From Acetivibrio straminisolvens JCM 21531 (lineage in GTDB: Bacteria; Bacillota; Clostridia; Acetivibrionales; Acetivibrionaceae), in contig NZ_BAVR01000015.1 of assembly GCF_000521465.1 (NCBI RefSeq), forward strand, positions 1-64,000: a stretch of 64,000 nucleotides of DNA. The letters are read 5' to 3'. The notes under the pieces are model-generated. The model searched no databases, was not told the origin of the DNA, and saw only the letters and a program-made list of their open reading frames with translations. Shown piece by piece: positions 21,131-31,263 of this stretch. The position numbers and the translations under genes are program-made. Each line of letters begins with the position of its first letter. Position 1 is the first letter of the stretch.

Positions 21131-23839
21131 ATGGGTGTTCAAGATTATCTAAATAAAGTTATTGAGTCAGCATTGCACTATCCTGTAACTTTTTCAGGAG
21201 ACAAAAAAGCCATACTCAACAGATGGCTTGTTAAAGCAGAGATTGTTGATGTTTTAAATGAAAACGGAGTTGATCCCTATATAAGCGAAAATGGGATCGT
21301 TATATCTGAAAATGAAGCGGACAACCTTTCAGATGAAGAGATAGAAAGTAATTGGAGATATTATATTTCAGATCATGAAAGGTCCTTTTACCACTATAAT
21401 TCTCCGGAGAAACTCTTTAAAAATGCTTGCGAAAAAGGCAAAGAGAAGATGGTGTATTGTCTTTGCAATATCTTTAGCAATGATGATAAAGAGGTGTTGG
21501 TACATATATCAACAAACCTGCCGTCGCCTATAAGGGTTTGGATTAATGGGGAGTTATGCGTTAGCGGAAATCCCAACTACTTTGCAAAAAATTCTGCCTT
21601 TATTTTTAAATTAAACAAGGGGAATAATGCTGTATTAGTGGAGAGGAGCATGTTTGTACGAAACAGAATGCTTTCGATTGCAACGAGGTTTTTCACTTTT
21701 GTAGTTACTCCCTTTGACGAATTTATTTCCAATAAAACAAACAAACGGTTTTTAGACAGGAATGTGCTGAATTATTTGAAGTTTGGCTATGCATTATTCC
21801 TTCGAAAGCATTTTATCAACCCGGGGAAAAAGTAAGCTTTATTATATTGCCGAAGTCTATGCCTTATAGTAAAAACGTTCCGGTTAAAGTTACCGTTAAA
21901 ACTGCTTTGGGAAGGACGGTCAGTACCATATTTGCAGAAGTTTTGAAAGTTGTTTCCGTTGAAACTGACGACTCTGTCAGGGGCGTTATATCCATAATAG
22001 CTGAAGGGAATGCAGGATATAAGAAAAAGGAAATTGTGAATGTTTTTTACGGAAATTTTAAAGAGGAAAAAACAAGCTTATTGAAAAAGCCATGGAAAGG
22101 CAAGACAGCAATGAAGAAATGATAAAGACTTTTTCCGAAATCACTGATATGTATGATATGCGTACAGGTTTAATAAAGGCCGGTTCCGAAACAATGCATG
22201 AATACATGTACCATCAGATGTTTGAAGCCTGTTTAAACTTTGAAAGATATGTGTTTAAACCGAATTCCGGCAAAAAGCTCAGTTTGTTTGATGTTTTTAA
22301 AGAAAGCGTAATGGTTTTTGACAAAAGCGATATTGACGGAGGATATTTTATATACAATATTTACTTGCCTTCGAACTATTCTCATAATAAGGAATATGCT
22401 TTGTTGGTATACATGATTTTTGACGACAGCATGACCAGGTATCCTGTTCATCCATATAGAATAGTCAGAGAGAAATCTGGCGATGCAATAGTATTAAGTT
22501 TTGTAACCCGATGGGAGTATCAGTGGGATTATATAAATGAAATAAATATTATTAATGTTGTGAATGAAACTTTGGAAAAATTCAATATTAACAGGGATAG
22601 GGTTTATTTAATAGGAATCTGCGCAGGCGCTAACAGAGCGTTTAATTTACTTTGTAAAATTCCGGATGTCTTTTCCGCTTTTATCAATATAGCGGGAACA
22701 CCTATATTTGATGATAAAGAGCCCGAATCTTTAAATTTGGATAATATCCGAAACACTCCCATTGAATTGCTTTTTACCGTTAATGACATGTGGTACAATG
22801 TATCGGCCGTAATAAACAGTTTAAAAACCTTTTACAAAGCTAAACAGTGGATATTCCATGATATTGAGCATGAAGAGTTTATTGACCTGTTTAACAGTAA
22901 AAAATTATTGAATTACATTATGAAAATACCAAGTTGCAATTTTCCGAAGGTTGTTCAATTTACAACTTCCGAACCGGTTTTCAATAAATCTTATTGGCTG
23001 AAAATTGAGAACTTTATAAGCCTGAAGGAAAAAGCAACCGTTTATGCACAAATTGAAAAAAGGAATATGATCAGAATCGAATGCAATAATATTGACTTTT
23101 TGAGTATTCTTATTAACAGATTTGCAATGGATATCGATCAAAATATAACCATCGCAGTAAATGGAATTGAAAAGAATATGCCAATCAGTGATTACTGTAA
23201 AATAGAAATAAAAACAGATGGCAATAGATTGGCGGTGAATGAAATTCCGCTTTGCGAAGAAAGCTTTTACCGTAATTATCGGACTTTGAAAATAAATGAA
23301 AATCTGCTGGGTATCAGGCAGTTATATTTGAAAGAATGTTTAATAGTTATAAACAATAATCTTGACGGCCAAAATGAGGAATTTTATAATAAACTTTATC
23401 GAATATTGCAGCAACCGTTGGAATTCAGGGCCAGGAATTACAGATACAAAACTGCCTGCGAAAAAGATATTGGCATCGCAAGGTTGGGACAATCTAATTT
23501 TGTGGCGGTTGTCGATTCAAGAAATATGAGCAGTCTTCACAGGAGAATTATTGATGAAACAGGCATTTTGAAAGTCGGCAAAGAATTTATTAAACTAAAG
23601 TTTAACCCAAAAGAGTATCAAGGAGAGTATTTTGCACTTATTAAGGCTATAAATCCGTTTAATGCCGAACACCGGATTTTAGCGATAGTTTTTAACAGTG
23701 ATAATCTTCAGAATAAAATAATCGATTTTTAGGTTCATTCAGCCGGAACCCTATTTTTAACAGCGATGCTGTGGTTTATAGCAATGGGGTTTTTGAAGAA
23801 TTCAGATATTTAACGGACGGAAGCAATGTTGCATATTAA
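21131..23839 (+). CDS. large alpha/beta hydrolase with Cys nucleophile (three frameshifts)
   Basis: Three overlapping frames and a tail join into one protein of about 900 residues when single bases are restored in A- or T-runs near 21832, 22072 and 23730. The N-terminal 230 residues are unlike anything I recognise and include a beta-rich lectin-like stretch. The central part is an esterase/dienelactone-type fold with the nucleophile elbow GICAGA, Cys codon at 22620. A plausible acid (VNDMWY) and histidine (DIEHEEF) follow, and the remaining 350 residues are of unknown fold. Next to two ACPs, a thioesterase, cyclase or acyltransferase role is the best inference. The start may lie at 21004. Confidence 0.6.
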
Positions 23840-23871
23840 ATAAAACAAGTGGGGAAGAGAGAGTAAAGAAT

Positions 23872-24128
23872 ATGACGGACAGACAATATGAAGAAACAAT
23901 AATAAACATTTTATGTGAAGTGTTGGAAGTGAATAAAGACTTGTTTAACAACATCAAAAAAACGATCCTCTGGGGAGCTTGGGCCTTAATTCCCTCAAGG
24001 CCATTCAAGTAATTGTAAAGCTTGAAGATACATACGGAATATCCTTTGAAGATGAAGACCTTTTCTTTGATAAAATTAATACTCTGGAAAAAATCATTAA
24101 CACCCTTGGCAAATACGTAAAAGAGTAA
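23872..24128 (+). CDS. acyl carrier protein 2 (frameshifted)
   Basis: As read, the frame stops early. Lengthening the A-run at 23956-23962 from seven to eight gives 85 residues with the carrier motif LGLNSLKAIQVIVKLEDTYG. The serine is in the phosphopantetheine position and Asn replaces the usual Asp before it. It starts behind a GGGGAAGAGAG site and ends 24 bp before the E1 gene. That position hints that the 2-oxoacid dehydrogenase may deliver its acyl group to this carrier. Confidence 0.75.
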
Positions 24129-24152
24129 ATTTCTAAAAGAGGAAGAAAAATA

Positions 24153-26098
24153 ATGACAGATATTAGTTATTTTAAGGAAGCATTGCTAATTCGAAGAGTT
24201 GAAGAGAAACTGTTAGAACTGTTTTCCAAAGGGAAAATAAACGGTACAATACATACCTGTGTCGGTCAAGAGTTTTCAGCGGTAGCTTTTATCAATCAGA
24301 TAAACGAAAATGACATAATTGTTTCAAATCATCGCTGCATGGGCATTTTATCGTATACAGCAAGAGTTATAGAGAATTAATTGCTGAATTGATGGGGAGT
24401 AAAAGAGGGGTATGCGGTGGTATCGGAGGGAGCCAGCATTTACACTGGAAAAACTTTTACTCTAACGGCATTCAGGGTGGTATGGTTCCAATTGCTGCGG
24501 GTTTGGCTCTTGCAAGCAAAATGGGGAAAAAAGACGGTATTTCTCTGGCTTTTATTGGGGACGGCACCTTGGGGGAGGGAATACTTTATGAAACAATGAA
24601 TATTGCCTCAAAGTGGAATATTCCCATTCTTATTATTTGCGAAAATAATTATTACGCCCAGTCTACAAAACAGGAATTGAATTTGTCCGGAGATATTGTA
24701 AAGAGGGCGGAGTGTTTTGATATAAAGGTATTTAAAAGTAACACCTGGGAGTTGGAGCAGCTTTTTAACAATGCAAAAGAGAGTATAAATTATGTTAGAA
24801 CAAACGGTAAACCGGCTTTTCATTTGGTTGATACATATCGCCTGAATGCTCATTCAAAGGGTGATGACTATAGAGATAAAAGTGAGATAGAGATGTATTA
24901 CCGAAAGGATCCGCTGAATGTTTTCAGAAACACAAACCCTGATTTGTATCAGGAGTTATTAAATGAAATTGATAAGGAATTGGATGCCGTTATCGAAGAA
25001 GAAACGGAAAAATTTGCAGAAATAAGAATTGATGAATATTATGATAATCCGGAAGGTGGAGAAGAATCCGAATATATTTGGAAAGAGCCGGATGAGATTG
25101 AAATCAGGCAATCCGATCTTATTTATTCTTTTTTTAAGGAAGAAATGAGAAAAAACGAGCAAGTGGTTTTTATCGGGGAAGATGTACTGGCACCGTATGG
25201 AGGAGCTTTTAAAATCTCGAAGGATTTGAGTACTGAATTTCCTGAGAGGGTGCTTACCACACCGATAAGTGAAGCCGCAATAACAGGAATTTCAAATGGA
25301 TTGGCTTTAGCCGGCTACAGACCGTTTTTAGAAATAATGTTTGGGGATTTTATAACTTTATGTTTGGATCAGGTTTTAAACCATTCGGTAAAATTTTTCC
25401 ATATGTATAATAAGCGTGTTAATTGTCCCATTGTTTTGCGAACCCCCATGGGCGGAAGGCGGGGATATGGCCCTACTCACTCGCAGACATTGGATAAATT
25501 GTTGCTGTGTATTGATAATATAAAAGTTATTTCCCTGAATTCTTTAACTGATCCCAGACCCATATATAAATCGATTTTGGAAAATGAAAAAAACCCGGTA
25601 ATTGTTATAGAAAACAAGGCAGATTATGCGAAAAAAATAACAAAAGCAAATGTGGAGAATTATAAGTTTGAATTAGCATATGTCCGAAATTATCCCATTG
25701 TCAGAATCAGACCGATTGTTTCCAGACCGACGGCAACAATTGTAACTTATGGAGGAATGAGTTCCATTGTGGTGGATTGTATCGCGACATTGTTTTATGA
25801 ATACGACGTAAAGGCGGAGGTAATAATTCTTTCGAAAATTAAGCCTGTTGATTATGATGAAATAATACGCTCAACCAATGTAACGGGACATCTTTTTGTG
25901 GTTGAGGAAGGAAGTGCTTGTAACGGAATAGGAAGTGAAATAATTGCTTCGGTCTTGGAAAGAACAGAGAACAGAATATATGCTAGAAGAATTGCATCAG
26001 TGCCTGTTCCTGTTCCGGCCAATAAAAAACTGGAGGAAGAGGTTTTGACAAACAGGAGAAATATTATACAAGTCATAGGCGGTGTGTTTAAGTGTTAG
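24153..26098 (+). CDS. 2-oxoacid dehydrogenase E1, fused alpha and beta subunits (frameshifted)
   Basis: A ThDP-dependent E1 of about 648 residues with the alpha part (residues 1-320) and beta part (about 325-648) in one chain. The ThDP motif is IGDGTLGEG, closing at ENNYYAQST. The beta part carries GEDV, TPISEAAITG and GRRGYGPTHSQ. A C is missing near 24338 (TGC CAT GGG CAT). The alpha part has lost the canonical phosphorylation-loop sequence. The substrate could be a branched, aromatic or pathway-specific 2-oxo acid. It overlaps E2 by 7 bp. Confidence 0.85.
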
Positions 26099-27180
26099 TA
26101 CTGCAAGAAATATTTGTGCCTCAGGAATCTGTTAATGACGAGTTTGTGAGAATAAGCAAATTATATTTTAAAAGCGGTGACTACGTTAATTCAGGGCAGG
26201 CTATTTTGGAGTTTGAAACTTCCAAAGTGAATGTATGCATTGATTCTGAGTTTGACGGATATATAGAGTTTTTTTGTAAGGAGGGTGATGAATTAAGGGT
26301 AGGGGAACTGATTTGCAGAATATATGATTCAATGCCCTGTACCGATTCAAAGGACAATTATCATATAAAAAACGATACGGAAAATCATGATGAAATCGAA
26401 ACAATATATTCCAAAGCTGCTTTGGAGCTGATTGAATCCTCAAAGATTAACAAGGCTGTTTTTCAAGGAAGAGATCTGGTAAATGTTGATGATGTTAAAA
26501 ATGTAATTAAGAATACGGGACATGTTAAGGAGGATAGAAATCTCCAAAAGGAGCAAATTTTCGATAATGATGAAATTGAATATAAAACATTGAGTAATAT
26601 TAAAAGATCAGAGATAAACAACTTTCTTGACGCGGGAAATGTTACAAGTACGGTTTATTTATATTTGGACGTAAAGGAAAGTTATAGTCCGGATAATACT
26701 AATAATTACCTTTTGTCGGTTGTCGTTTTGGAAGTTTTCAAATTGCTTAAAAAGTATCCGGAGTTAAATGCATTCTTTTCTGGTGACGGAATTGCTTACT
26801 ATAAGAGTATTAAAATCGGCATGGCAATTGATGCGGGATATGGGTTGAAAGTGGTAAAATTGCCTGACCTGGAAGGAAAAACCGTTAGTGAAGTTGAAAA
26901 CGAAATATTTCGTGCCATTAAAAAATATTTAAGAAATAAGCTTTCAATAGACGATATAACGGGTTCCACATTTACAATAAGTGACATGTCTAATGAGGGG
27001 GTTGCGTTTTTTTCACCTCTGGTTAGTTCGAAACAATCGGCTGTTTTGGGTATATCCGGATTCGATGAAAAACTCAGGCGATATACGGTTTCGTTAACTT
27101 TCGATCACAGAGTGACGGAAGGAAGGAAAGCCACTATGTTTTTAAAAGAACTGATTGAAAGCATAAACTGTTATTTTTAG
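26092..27180 (+). CDS. 2-oxoacid dehydrogenase E2, dihydrolipoyl acyltransferase
   Basis: A short E2 of 362 residues. The lipoyl domain carries the target lysine Lys45 in FETSKVN, where the common motif is DKA. A peripheral-subunit-binding segment lies near residues 110-145. The catalytic domain ends in TFDHRVTEGRKA; the usual HRxxDG motif has Glu for Asp. The catalytic core is smaller than average. Start GTG 26092 is coupled to the end of E1. With E1 and the downstream E3 it should form a lipoate-dependent acyl-transfer complex. Confidence 0.85.
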   Translation: MLVLQEIFVPQESVNDEFVRISKLYFKSGDYVNSGQAILEFETSKVNVCIDSEFDGYIEFFCKEGDELRVGELICRIYDSMPCTDSKDNYHIKNDTENHDEIETIYSKAALELIESSKINKAVFQGRDLVNVDDVKNVIKNTGHVKEDRNLQKEQIFDNDEIEYKTLSNIKRSEINNFLDAGNVTSTVYLYLDVKESYSPDNTNNYLLSVVVLEVFKLLKKYPELNAFFSGDGIAYYKSIKIGMAIDAGYGLKVVKLPDLEGKTVSEVENEIFRAIKKYLRNKLSIDDITGSTFTISDMSNEGVAFFSPLVSSKQSAVLGISGFDEKLRRYTVSLTFDHRVTEGRKATMFLKELIESINCYF

Positions 27181-27328
27181 AGAATTCTTTTTTGGAATTT
27201 GATTGCATAATGCTTTAAAACAGCTGAAATTGGGTTTTTGGAAGCAATACATCATTTGGTTTTCAGGTTTGGAATTAAAACATTGATTCTGTTTTGCAAA
27301 CTCTGACAGGGAAAGGAGGATATGAATT

Positions 27329-28612
27329 TTGAATTTGCCGCAGTTTTTTAATAATAATTTGAGTGAGTTATATGACAGGTATTATAAATTTGTGGATCGA
27401 AAGATGCATTTGGATATATCCAGATCGAAACCGTGTCAGGAACAATTGGATTTGTCTTCGGAATTGATTACTTGTTTAAATTATAGGGACTGTTTGGCGT
27501 CAGATGGAACTGACTACAGAAACTATGGGATTGTAGACGGGATAAGGGAGGCAAAAAAACTATTTTCCCAGTTGCTTGATATGAATGAAGATGAAATAAT
27601 AATCGGTGGAAATTCAAGCTTGAACTTAATGTACGATTTTATAGCACGGGCTATGACTCATGGGGTTCCGGGCATTAATGTGCCGTGGATGTTGTCGGAC
27701 AAAGTAAAATTTATATGTCCGTCTCCGGGATATGACCGGCATTTTGCAATTTGCAAGCATTTCAATATCGAAATGATCAACGTTGAGATAAAAGATTATG
27801 GTCCTGACATGGATGCGGTTGAGGAACTTGTGGCTAATGATGAGAGCATTAAAGGAATATGGTGCATGCCGCAATACAGTAATCCCACAGGCACTGTATA
27901 TGCCGATGAAGTGGTGGACAGGCTGGCTGCTATGAAAACCAAAGCCTGTGATTTCAGAATATTTTGGGATAATGCTTACGCTGTTCATCATTTTTCCGAG
28001 AACCCTCCGGTATTGAAAAACATATTAAAAGCTTGTAAAGATGCAGGCAACCCTGACCGTGTTGTGATTTTTTCCACTACTTCAAAGATAACTCTACCGG
28101 GAGCAGGAGTTGCGATGATGGCTGCATGTAAAGAAATCATAGAAGGTATTAAAGTTCAGCTTTCAATGCAGACAATCGGCCCCGACAAGATTAATCAGTT
28201 AAGACATGTTCGTTTTCTAAAGAATATGGACAACATAAGGGAACACGTAAAAAAACATGTTAAAATAATAAAACCCAAGTTTGACATGGTATTGAGTGTT
28301 TTCGAAAGAGAGCTTGACGGTAAGGGGATGGCCTGGTGGAATTATCCCCAGGGAGGATACTTTATTCATTTAAAGACGCTCAAGGGGTGTGCTTCGGAAG
28401 TTGTGGAAATGGCAGCCAGGGCCGGACTTGTTTTGGGAAATCCGGGAACGCTTTTTCCATATGGAGTGGATCCTGAGGATAGGCATATACGGATTGCCCC
28501 CACATTTCCTTCGGTTGAGGAACTGGAAAATGCTATGGAATTATTGTGTATATGTATACAAATTGTTACGCTAAAAAAATATTCGGACGGTACGCTCCTC
28601 TTTAATACTTGA
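27329..28612 (+). CDS. aminotransferase of the Ic aspartate-aminotransferase type
   Basis: A 427-residue PLP enzyme resembling the group Ic aminotransferases (MocR-lineage catalytic domain without the DNA-binding part). Marks are PQYSNPTGT, WDNAYAVHHF and the cofactor lysine in STTSKITLPGAG, plus HIRIAPTFP near the end. The TTG start sits behind GGAAAGGAGG. It follows E2 after a 148-bp gap with no other content. It may make or consume the 2-oxo acid used by E1. Substrate preference (Asp, aromatic or other) is undetermined. Confidence 0.82.
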   Translation: MNLPQFFNNNLSELYDRYYKFVDRKMHLDISRSKPCQEQLDLSSELITCLNYRDCLASDGTDYRNYGIVDGIREAKKLFSQLLDMNEDEIIIGGNSSLNLMYDFIARAMTHGVPGINVPWMLSDKVKFICPSPGYDRHFAICKHFNIEMINVEIKDYGPDMDAVEELVANDESIKGIWCMPQYSNPTGTVYADEVVDRLAAMKTKACDFRIFWDNAYAVHHFSENPPVLKNILKACKDAGNPDRVVIFSTTSKITLPGAGVAMMAACKEIIEGIKVQLSMQTIGPDKINQLRHVRFLKNMDNIREHVKKHVKIIKPKFDMVLSVFERELDGKGMAWWNYPQGGYFIHLKTLKGCASEVVEMAARAGLVLGNPGTLFPYGVDPEDRHIRIAPTFPSVEELENAMELLCICIQIVTLKKYSDGTLLFNT

Positions 28613-28733
28613 TGAAGACGTTGTCAATACCTTAAAAAATTAACGGGAAGCTGTTTAAGATTTATGGCAAAAGGGTATAGACCACGATTGCTTTCATTAC
28701 TGTTTGTGCTGTAGCGGCGGAATGGAGGATGAA

Positions 28734-29423
28734 ATGAGACTGGAGGGAATTTACAAAAGCTTTGGAGAGGAAGAAGTATTACATGATATAAATATTTCCA
28801 TTAATGATAAAGAAATAACCTGTATTTTAGGGCCTTCCGGATGCGGTAAATCTACTTTGCTCAATATAATTGCCGGGATCATAAAACCTGATAAAGGGAC
28901 GATTAAAGAAAGCAAAAAAAAAGTCGGGTATGTTTTTCAGGAAGACAGGTTGTTACCGTGGAAAACTGTATTTGAAAACATTAAGTTGGTAAATAAAAAA
29001 GCATCGGACAAAAGTATAAGAGATTTAATTAGAATTGTGGGACTGGAGGATTCTCAAAAAAAGTATCCGGCCCAATTAAGCGGAGGCATGAGACAAAGGT
29101 GCTCTATAGCAAGAGCTTATAATTTTCAGTCGGAAATACTTTTGATGGACGAGCCTTTCAAATCGCTGGACTATGATCTAAGAATCAGCATGGTAAAATG
29201 TTTGATTGATATATGGTGTAAACTAAACAATTCAATTGTATTTGTAACCCATGAGATAGATGAAGCTGTACTGCTGGGGAATAAAATAATAGTTCTGTCC
29301 GGGAACCCCTGCAGAGTGGATACTGTAGTTAATGTCAGTATGCCTCAACAGGAAAGAAGAATCGATGACAAGAAAATGGTGGACTTAAGGTGCCGTCTAT
29401 TAAAAATTCTATCAAGACAATAA
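28734..29423 (+). CDS. ABC importer ATPase, nitrate/sulfonate/taurine family
   Basis: A 229-residue ATPase with Walker A GPSGCGKST, the Q-loop VFQEDRLLPW, signature LSGGMRQRCS and Walker B ILLMDEPFKSLD. The LPW and FKSLD forms are typical of the SsuB/TauB/ThiZ type. ATG 28734 has GGAGG 6 nt upstream, which favours it over the upstream in-frame GTG. It is the first gene of a complete importer set with the next two genes. Confidence 0.85.
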   Translation: MRLEGIYKSFGEEEVLHDINISINDKEITCILGPSGCGKSTLLNIIAGIIKPDKGTIKESKKKVGYVFQEDRLLPWKTVFENIKLVNKKASDKSIRDLIRIVGLEDSQKKYPAQLSGGMRQRCSIARAYNFQSEILLMDEPFKSLDYDLRISMVKCLIDIWCKLNNSIVFVTHEIDEAVLLGNKIIVLSGNPCRVDTVVNVSMPQQERRIDDKKMVDLRCRLLKILSRQ

Positions 29424-29476
29424 AATTAAAATTTATAATCAATAGCAAAAAAATTGAAAGAAAAGGGTGTATATCA

Positions 29477-30477
29477 ATGAAAAAAGTAATTAGCATGATT
29501 TTGATTCTAAGTTTTATGGTATTTGTATTTTCGGGATGTGCTTCAAATGTAAATAAAACTGATGGGGAAACCTCAGCCGGAACGGAAAAAATGAAGATAA
29601 AGGTGGCAGCTCCCCAGGGTGCACCTACCCTTAGCATGATAAAAATGTTTAAAGACAACCCTGATTTTGGAGAAAACTTTGAGTTAAGCTATGAATCGGT
29701 AAAGTCACCGGATTTAATGTCTTCCAGAATCATTTCCGGAGAAATTGATATTGCAGTGGTTTCCACTAATTTGGCCGCCACACTTTATAATAAAGGAGTG
29801 GATTATAAACTGGCGGCATCCAGCGTGTGGGGCGCCTATACATTGTCGGAAACGAAAAAACGGAAGATTTAGAAGAACTTCGAGGGAAGGAAATATATAC
29901 TATGGGAAGAGGCCTTACGCCGGACATTGTTTTAAGATATATTCTTTCCGGCAACGGTATCGATCCGGAAAAAGATGTAACGTTAACCTATGTTGGGGAA
30001 GGCACTGAATTGGCATCGGCTTTTATATCGGGAAAGTGTGCATTAGCTGTTATACCGGAGCCGATACTTTCAAATGTTATGTTAAAAAAGCAAAATACAT
30101 TGATTTTATTTGATTTGCAAAAAGAGTGGATAGAATTAAACAAGGGTAATTTTGGTTATCCGCAAGCCTCTCTTATAATAAAAAATGATATTATTGAGAA
30201 AAATCCGCAGTTTGTTGAATTGTTTTTGAAAGAATATGAGAAGAGCATCAATTGGTTGTCGGAAAACGTCCAAACAGCCGGTGAATACAGCGAGGAGTTG
30301 GAAACCGGCATATCAAAAGATGCTGTAGTTAATGGATTTGAAAGGTCGAATATTAAATTTGTAAATTCAAAAGATGCGAAGGAATCAGTAGATGATTACC
30401 TGAAAATTCTTTATGAATATTCTCCGGAGGTTATAGGAGGGAAACTTCCTGATGAAGATTTCTATCTTGAAAAATAA
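29477..30477 (+). CDS. ABC importer substrate-binding lipoprotein (frameshifted)
   Basis: The N-terminus is a lipoprotein signal (basic MKK, hydrophobic stretch, lipobox FSGCAS). The body is an NMT1/SsuA-type binding fold with APQGAPTLSMIKMF, SGEIDIAV and AVIPEP. A missing T near 29833 (GCC TTA TAC) breaks the frame; the repaired length is about 333 residues. Relatives bind nitrate, alkanesulfonates, thiamine pyrimidines or aromatic acids. Thiamine-related uptake would suit the two ThDP enzymes, but this is not shown. Confidence 0.82.
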
Positions 30478-31234
30478 TGTATTCAAAGAATTGATTTATA
30501 CCGTTGTTTCAATAATAGCAATGTTAATTATTTGGAAAATAGTTTCCGTTGTAGTTAATAAAGAGGTGCTTATTCCTTCACCTGAAGTTACTTTGCGGGA
30601 AATTATAAGAATTGTTGAATCACCTGCTTTTTTTGGTTCTGTTCTTAATACATCAAAAAGGGCAATAATAGGATTTTTAATTGCTTTGGGTACAGGAATG
30701 CTTTTTGGTATGCTGGGGGGACTTTTTAAGGCTATTTACTATTTGCTAAGACCTTTTGTGCTGATAATCAAAGCGGTGCCGACCATGGCAATGATACTCC
30801 TCACGCTTATATGGTTGGAATCTGAAAAAGCTCCGATATTGGTAGGGTTTGTGGTAATATTCCCAATCATATATGAGAATGTTGTTCAGGGGATCAGAAA
30901 CGTTGATTCTAAGTTGGTTGAAATGATGAAAGTATATAATATTAATAAGTTAGATACTATAAAAGAACTATACATACCGTCGATAGTATCATACTTGAAC
31001 GGTGCAATGTCTGCTGCCGCGGCATTGAATCTTAAAATAGTAATAGCAGCTGAAGTTTTGAGCCAACCGAAATTATCAATGGGTACAAGTTTTCAAATGG
31101 AAAAGGCGAATCTTAATACTGCAGGAGTTTTTGCCTGGTCTCTTATAGCAATATTTATGGCGGGGGTTTTTGAGCAAATGCTTAGAATCACTAAAATTGC
31201 GAGAAACGGAAAGACGTTGCATCATGAGCAATAG
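30452..31234 (+). CDS. ABC importer permease, SsuC/TauC family
   Basis: A 260-residue membrane protein with about six hydrophobic segments and the family start motif IPSPEVT. The EAA-like loop is near IYENVVQGIRNVDSKLVEMMKVY. It overlaps the binding-protein gene by 26 bp and starts behind GGAGGG. With its two neighbours it completes an importer that probably supplies a precursor or cofactor to the pathway. Confidence 0.85.
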   Translation: MKISILKNNVFKELIYTVVSIIAMLIIWKIVSVVVNKEVLIPSPEVTLREIIRIVESPAFFGSVLNTSKRAIIGFLIALGTGMLFGMLGGLFKAIYYLLRPFVLIIKAVPTMAMILLTLIWLESEKAPILVGFVVIFPIIYENVVQGIRNVDSKLVEMMKVYNINKLDTIKELYIPSIVSYLNGAMSAAAALNLKIVIAAEVLSQPKLSMGTSFQMEKANLNTAGVFAWSLIAIFMAGVFEQMLRITKIARNGKTLHHEQ

Positions 31235-31263
31235 TATAACGGTAAATACAGGGTGGTACAGAT

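Noticed and set aside
24153-27180. Ordinary pyruvate or acetoin dehydrogenase operon
   Set aside because: Fused E1, short E2 with altered motif, interleaved ACP, aminotransferase and importer do not fit either standard operon; the substrate is left open.
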